Of a stretch of 64,000 nucleotides of DNA, positions 59,519-64,000 are shown piece after piece. The notes under the pieces were generated by a model that was not told where the DNA came from, searched no databases, and saw only the letters and a list, made by a program, of their open reading frames with translations. Both the position numbers and the translations under genes were made by a program. The stretch is from contig JAQFVV010006255.1 of the NCBI GenBank assembly GCA_028023455.1, positions 4,884,501 through 4,948,500 of the forward strand, in the 5' to 3' direction. The stretch is from Epiperipatus broadwayi (Eukaryota; Onychophora; Udeonychophora; Euonychophora; Peripatidae). Position 1 is the stretch's first letter, and each line of letters begins with the position of its first letter.

Positions 59519-60341
59519 ATATATATATATGCATGTTATTATAATTCATTTGTAAATCAGATTAGATTTTTCCTAATAGTGTTAACTGCTCGATCTTAAA
59601 AGACAAAGGGAGGAGGGAAGGATTTAGGCCAGTTATATGTTCGACAATAAGTAACACTTGAACCTTATGTCGGAACATGATGTAGGGAAAATAGATGCCT
59701 GATGGCTGTAAGCAAACGAAATACACTTAAGCCGTACATTGAGATTATAATAAATTGTTTAACGTTAGATAGAGAGGGTCTGAGTGTTGCCATTGGGAAC
59801 ATTTTTATTAGTAAATCGCCCTTGTGTTCACATTTACTTGTTCAGAGGTTTCTGTCATACATAGGTTAAGTGAAGGAGCATGTTCCTTTGAGAAAGAAAT
59901 ATTAGTTAATACGGTACAAATTAGTACCATATTAAAAAAAGTTGATAATGTTTGCGTTTAAATTTAGCTTGTTTTTGTTCTTTATAAAAAAAAAAAGATT
60001 TGAGTCAATTTAGAATACTATAGGAAAAGAGAATATGTTTTTTTTTTTTTTAAATTGAAAGTGAATATAATAAAATCTATTCAATGTCATATTTGAGTAT
60101 CCCTGTTTAATTTGGTCTAGTAATTTAATTCAATGTTCATTTGGCTAAAATAAATGCGCGTAAGATTACCTTTTTAAGAACATATCTGGTGATTGCCGTT
60201 CATAAATAAATAATAAACCGTGACTGTTGAAATCTTCACAGTTCGGTTCCAAAAGAGATATGCTTGGTGGGGCCCTCGAATGGTCACTGTATTTGCATAA
60301 TCTTTGAAAATTTATGGACCAAGTCAAAATGTCATGGCACA
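59519..60341 (+). repeat. 3' LTR of the outer element, right part
   Basis: Matches 47,565-48,364 of the 5' LTR (for example 'GGAGGGAAGGATTTAGGCC', 'CCAAGTCAAAATGTCATGG') and ends GGCACA next to the ATGC target duplication. Confidence 0.9.
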
Positions 60342-60345
60342 ATGC

Positions 60346-60945
60346 AAATAATTAATCCTATAAAGAAATATTATATCTCCTTGTAACTGATTCATTTTTA
60401 AAATATTATTTTATATATATATATGCATATATAAGTATACATACCAAATATATATCTTTATCAATTATACTATATACATACATATATTATCCCATTGATA
60501 TATATATATATATATAAATACCACATTCAATATATATACTATATATATATATATCTTAACCATATCATATAGATACACTAATATGCTCAAAATTTAACTA
60601 TATCTATATCATAAAAGATTATAGAAATCAAATCAGTAAGTCCTTAATATTTATTATTTTTATTAATTAGTATTATCATGCATATAAAACTGCAGAAAAC
60701 ATAGCCAACCTTAAAAATTTATAATCTTGTATTATTTATTTATTATTTTTATCATTATTAATCTAATTATCATTAAACTTATTAACCTTTATAAATTACT
60801 TTTATTGTAAAATGTATTAATATTTTATAAATCTTACCCAATTAATACCAATATCCATCTTGTCCTTATTATTCAGTTTTTCCCACTAATTTGAATTTAA
60901 ATTTGCTTTATTTAATGCTATACAGTTGTTCCCTCCTTTTATTTT
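60346..60945. repeat. AT microsatellite-rich stretch
   Basis: Several (TA)n and (CATA)n tracts at about 60,412-60,560 in otherwise A/T-rich sequence. No gene. Confidence 0.6.
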
Positions 60946-61445
60946 TTATACATAATTTTCATCTCTTATAATTTTATTATTTGAAATTATTATTACAATC
61001 CTAATTAAATCAAGAGTTTTTAAGCCAAAATCTTTATTTAATATGGGTTTGATACTATTTATAAGAATAGTTTCTTTGATTTTTCTTTCTCTTTTTTCCA
61101 AATCATTTGTTTCTAAACAAACTTCTTTTCCTTTGTTCAATAGTGATAATATAATTCCATGTTTTGTATTACTGGTGTGATTGTGAATATGTCTAAGCAT
61201 TTTCTTATGTGTGGATATTCTGTAACTTTTAATTTTGCTATAAGGGAGTCTTGTCACAAGAATATCTAAGAAAGCCCAATTTTTGTTTTTGGGCCGATTC
61301 TATTGTGAAATTTAAATGAAGAAAATATGTTGTTGATGTATGTCCAGAGTGTTTGTAATAGTGCTTCACCTTGTGGTCAAACAACAAGTATATCATCAAC
61401 ACAGTGAAGTCAAATTACAATGAATTCTAACATCAATAAAATCTA
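60946..61445 (-). pseudogene. Penelope-like reverse transcriptase fragment
   Basis: Minus strand. About 61,445-61,260 reads, with shifts, 'CVDDILVV' (the catalytic YVDD block with Y changed to C), 'TYINNIFSSFKFHNRIG' and 'FLDIL'. The 103-codon frame 61,257-60,946 continues 'VTRLPYSKIKSYRISTHKK', the RT thumb region ('FLDVL.TR....YRK.TH'), then 'HNHTSNTKHGIILSLLNKG' and 'ETNDLEKRERKIKETILIN' ('S.HP...K..I...L..RA' and the following helix). It is 5'-truncated at the YVDD block. It is head-to-head with the plus-strand copy starting at 61,480. Confidence 0.7.
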
Positions 61446-61479
61446 ATTTTGAAATGCTGAAAAACAAAAACTGCATCTA

Positions 61480-62010
61480 TAAAATACCATATTAATGTGG
61501 AAAGATGTATAGTGGTGATACCTATTGCCCCATTGAAGTGACTGAAAGAGCACAAACTGATGATGAGAAATAAGAAAACAAACATATCCAAAGTAGCAGA
61601 CCAAGTATGTACCAATGACCATATGTTCAATTGGAAAAATACAAAAATATTGGATAGAGAAAAAAAAAGTATGACAATGGGAAATAACCCCATAGATCAA
61701 AATGTAATAATACAATGTCTGGAAGCCATAAATTAACCTTGCACTTAAGAAAAAGTGAAAAACTCAGGAGGGCCCCTCATAGATAACTATATGAAATTTC
61801 TACCGACTTGATTTTGGGAGAATAGCTCAATTGGTTAGGGTTATCTTAAATTCAATATTCAGTTTCTAAAGATCTAAGTTCACATCTCATGCTAGACCTA
61901 TCACTGGTCAGACCGGCAAAACATGAAGTGTGAATAATGTCAATACTAGCCTGTGCACTATTACTAACAAGTTGAATGTATTTGGAAAGTTTAAATAAAG
62001 TTGAAATATT
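61480..62010 (+). pseudogene. Penelope-like GIY-YIG 3' end with tRNA-like tail (copy C3)
   Basis: Plus strand. 61,497-61,680 reads 'GKMYSGDTYCPIEVTERAQT' (GIY-YIG with YIGET changed to YSGDT), a frameshift, then 'KVADQVCTNDHMFNWKNTKI' and 'LDREKK', the same protein as copies C1 and C2. The frame degenerates before the end. A tRNA-like module (61,813-61,905) with A-box-like 'TAGCTCAATTGGTTAGGG' and B-box-like 'AAGTTCACATCTCATG' follows, then 'GGTCAGACCGGC' and 'CTAACAAGTTGAATGTATTTGG'. Upstream RT is missing. Confidence 0.7.
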
Positions 62011-63399
62011 TAATATTACATAATAGAAAATCTAATATGTAATTCCTTCTAAGTATATCAATGTTTATATATTGAAATTTATTGCTTAGTTCTTGATTAT
62101 CTTTCCCACAATGTCCCCTTGTTTAATTTGAAATATTTAAATTTTTAAAACTTAATATTGAAACAATCACAGAACTTGTTAATATAAAAAACGTGTGTGT
62201 CACCTGGTGTAACATCTTGTTATGCCCTTTATATTTTGCCATATAAAATAAATATGACCGGTATATTTAAGTATTTGATACCCTTGTTATTGTATTCTAT
62301 ATGCATAGTTAATTTAACATTTAAGTGAATAACACTTAGAAATAATAACCTCAAATTCTGGGGTTTTAATTCCACAATAAAATTATCTTAAAAAAAGATA
62401 AGCAGATCTCAAGAATTTTAATATAAATAAAAAATATATATGCTAAGGAAAAAATAAATGAAAAATCTCATGATAAAATATTAGCAATCTATCATGTCCA
62501 CGAACTGGCATTTGAATCCAAGTCATGCTAAAGATTTTTATTTTTGGTAGCTAAGTCATAAACAAACCCAGCCACCCAGGGGATAGTAAGCTTACTAAGT
62601 AATGCATGCTCCATCACTACTGCTTTTGAAGAGTTATTAGCAAGCCTTTGACCGGCAGCGAGCTAATTAAAAGATATTTTATTTTTATATACCTATTTAA
62701 AATATAGTTTTGACTAATTACTGTTTTTATCCTATCACTATTATTAAATTATTAAAACTTTTTGTTCAGTGGAAAAAAAAGATTGTGCAAGAGGATTATC
62801 GTACACTGATAGATACATCTAGACATCAAGTTTACACAAATATAAAATAAAATATAGTATCCGATATTCTGCAATTAAATTCACATAAATAATTCATTAA
62901 TTATTAACCTTCAGTTTCACTCTGCAGACTTTTTGTTTAGTAGGTCATGAATAAATTTCTTTAATAATATCCACTCCACCACCACTTTTAATCTAATGTT
63001 GTGTGTAATAACTTGCAATACAAAAAAAAAAAATACAGATCCAATACGAGTACAGTAACACTCATTCAGAGAAAGTGATTTTAATAAATTTACAGTCAAT
63101 AATATACAAGTGTAACTTTTTTTAAAAAAATTAAAACAGTTTAAGAGTGTAAAGTTTGTTCTAATTATAGTTGGCACACAAAACTTGGTAAATGCTCGCT
63201 ATAGTTAAAATTTAACAGTTAAGAGAAAAATATTTTTCTTTTTTAAAAAAAAAATATACAACTGTATTAACTTCTGTGCTGTTATTTGTAGTCCAATAAG
63301 TATAAACCCATCACCTACTTTTAAAATTGGACATAATTTTGAAATGATTATAAATATTGATTGTGTAACATAAAAAAGATATGATAGATAAACGTAGAA
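62011..63399. other. AT-rich stretch without a recognisable gene
   Basis: Mostly A/T-rich. A less AT-rich patch at 62,495-62,660 includes 'CTGGCATTTGAATCCAAGTC', which on the minus strand resembles a tRNA B-box, but no matching A-box or fold is present. Confidence 0.45.
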
Positions 63400-63620
63400 A
63401 AAATTGTTTATTTAACCTGGTTGACGCCACCGTCTAAGATAAACATAAGGAGAACTACGAACTTTAAGAAAAGCGGTCATCTTTAAAAATTCATCCACGT
63501 CAGGGAATATCCTCGCTTTCACACTCTATTTGACATGCGCATTGATGTATAAAAAATTAAAGTGTCATTTTGGCGACAGTTGTAATTAAGTGTGTTCATA
63601 TTTTGATATTTTAATTATAT
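63400..63620. promoter_or_regulatory. Candidate promoter or first-exon region at the right edge
   Basis: Base composition changes to a CpG-containing, more balanced sequence ('TTGACGCCACCGTCTAAG', 'AAAGCGGTCATC', 'CATCCACGTCAGGG', 'GACATGCGCATTGATG', 'TTTTGGCGACAG'). TGCGCAT resembles half of an NRF-1 site. No element or repeat homology is visible within the window. Direction and gene are unknown. Confidence 0.25.
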
Positions 63621-64000
63621 TAAATGAAGTCAATTTATTAAAATATTGTTTAGTAGTATGTTAGAAATATATGTAAACTACTGTATAGTATGTTTTCTGC
63701 TTTTTATGATCGAAAAGTATGGTTGAGCTTAATGTTCCAAATTTCTTAGTTAAAGTGTTTAATTATTAGGTTTTCAAAATTTCAATTTTATGACTTTTTA
63801 AAATGTGTGTTTTAGTCATTTTAATACAGTGATAAAAATTACCGTTTATTTATATTATACATTTTCTATTTTGTGATTAGGTTGATAATCTTCCGGAAAG
63901 TAAAAAAACTTATAATAGCAAATTAAATGCTTATAATGTTTTTGTGGGTTTTTTTGTTTGAAAAGTTCATGATTATGGCATTTCACTTGTAGTTATAAAT
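63621..64000. other. AT-rich stretch to the window end
   Basis: No coding signal; possibly first-intron sequence if the preceding region is a promoter. Confidence 0.3.

Larger units (their letters stand above)
46641..60345 (+). mobile_element. Outer LTR retrotransposon (non-autonomous), with nested insertions
   Basis: The element runs TGAGCT...GGCACA (46,645-60,341) between ATGC direct repeats (46,641-46,644 and 60,342-60,345), consistent with integrase-made target duplications. The 5' LTR is intact; the 3' LTR is split by a second LTR element. The internal region (48,365-49,609) is only about 1.25 kb and carries a broken gag-like frame, with no protease, RT or integrase, so it needed a helper element. 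No canonical primer-binding site follows the 5' LTR. Confidence 0.9.

Noticed and set aside
61433-61715. Two minus-strand frames of 86-90 codons rich in Phe/Ile/Ser
   Set aside because: They are antisense shadows of the plus-strand GIY-YIG remnant; the same is true of plus-strand frames at 28,395-28,628 and 28,750-28,950.
62495-62600. B-box-like GGATTCAAATGCC on the minus strand as a tRNA or SINE head
   Set aside because: No A-box at the right distance and no cloverleaf pairing.
1-64000. CRISPR arrays, bacterial operons, phage or plasmid features
   Set aside because: No regularly spaced short repeats, no ribosome-binding-site-linked gene strings; all signals are those of an animal nuclear genome.

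Overview
This window is AT-rich, repeat-dense nuclear DNA of an animal, most likely an invertebrate. Evidence for that: long A/T runs and (TA)n/(TG)n microsatellites; no bacterial-style gene packing; remnants of several animal transposon groups (Penelope-like elements with GIY-YIG endonuclease, RTE-type LINEs, Ty3/gypsy-like LTR elements, pogo/Tigger and piggyBac-type DNA elements, tRNA-derived retrosequences); and hammerhead-ribozyme repeats like the retrozymes known from animals. I cannot name the species. No complete host gene is visible. The only host-gene hints are one candidate terminal exon with a poly(A) signal (22,568-22,624, minus) and a GC- and CpG-richer stretch at the right edge that may be a promoter or first exon.

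Layout. 1-1,080: diverged tandem and inverted units, each carrying a decayed type I hammerhead motif. 2.8-4.0 kb and 6.2-7.25 kb: RTE-type LINE remnants (minus). 7.3 kb: a retroposed tRNA-Gly with 17-bp target duplications. 8.6 kb and 38.4 kb: hairpin MITE-like elements. 10.2-14.6 kb and, inverted, 19.5-21.3 kb: an old dispersed repeat, split at 11.07-12.85 kb by a foreign insertion. 16.1-18.8 kb: a GC-richer unclassified segment with an elaborate stem structure. 18.9-19.5 kb: pogo/Tigger transposase remnant. 21.8-24.8 kb: foldback with two opposed transposase N-terminal fragments and the candidate exon. 28.4-29.35 kb: two head-to-head Penelope-like 3' ends with tRNA-like tails. 31.4-35.5 kb: a decayed LINE split by a Penelope-like element (32,351-33,801). 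36.7-37.57 kb: a retrozyme-like locus with a hammerhead whose core is intact. 44.5-45.8 kb: a second Penelope-like element between near-identical 386-bp inverted arms. 46.1-46.6 kb: another Penelope-like GIY-YIG fragment.

46,641-60,345 is a three-level nest. An LTR element (LTRs of about 1.72 kb, gag-only interior, 4-bp ATGC target duplication) has its 3' LTR split by a second LTR element of opposite orientation (50,547-59,518; LTRs of about 2.1 kb; coiled-coil gag-like reading frames and integrase C-terminal remnants). One LTR of that second element carries a 745-bp piggyBac-like MITE flanked by TTAA, and the other carries a tRNA-derived SINE. 60.9-62.0 kb is a further head-to-head Penelope-like pair.

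The two most notable signals are, first, the recurrent head-to-head inverted, 5'-truncated arrangement shared by at least four Penelope-like loci and the retrozyme locus, and second, the self-cleaving ribozyme repeats found alongside Penelope-like elements that could be their mobilising partners. All protein-coding remnants seen are broken by stops or frameshifts.
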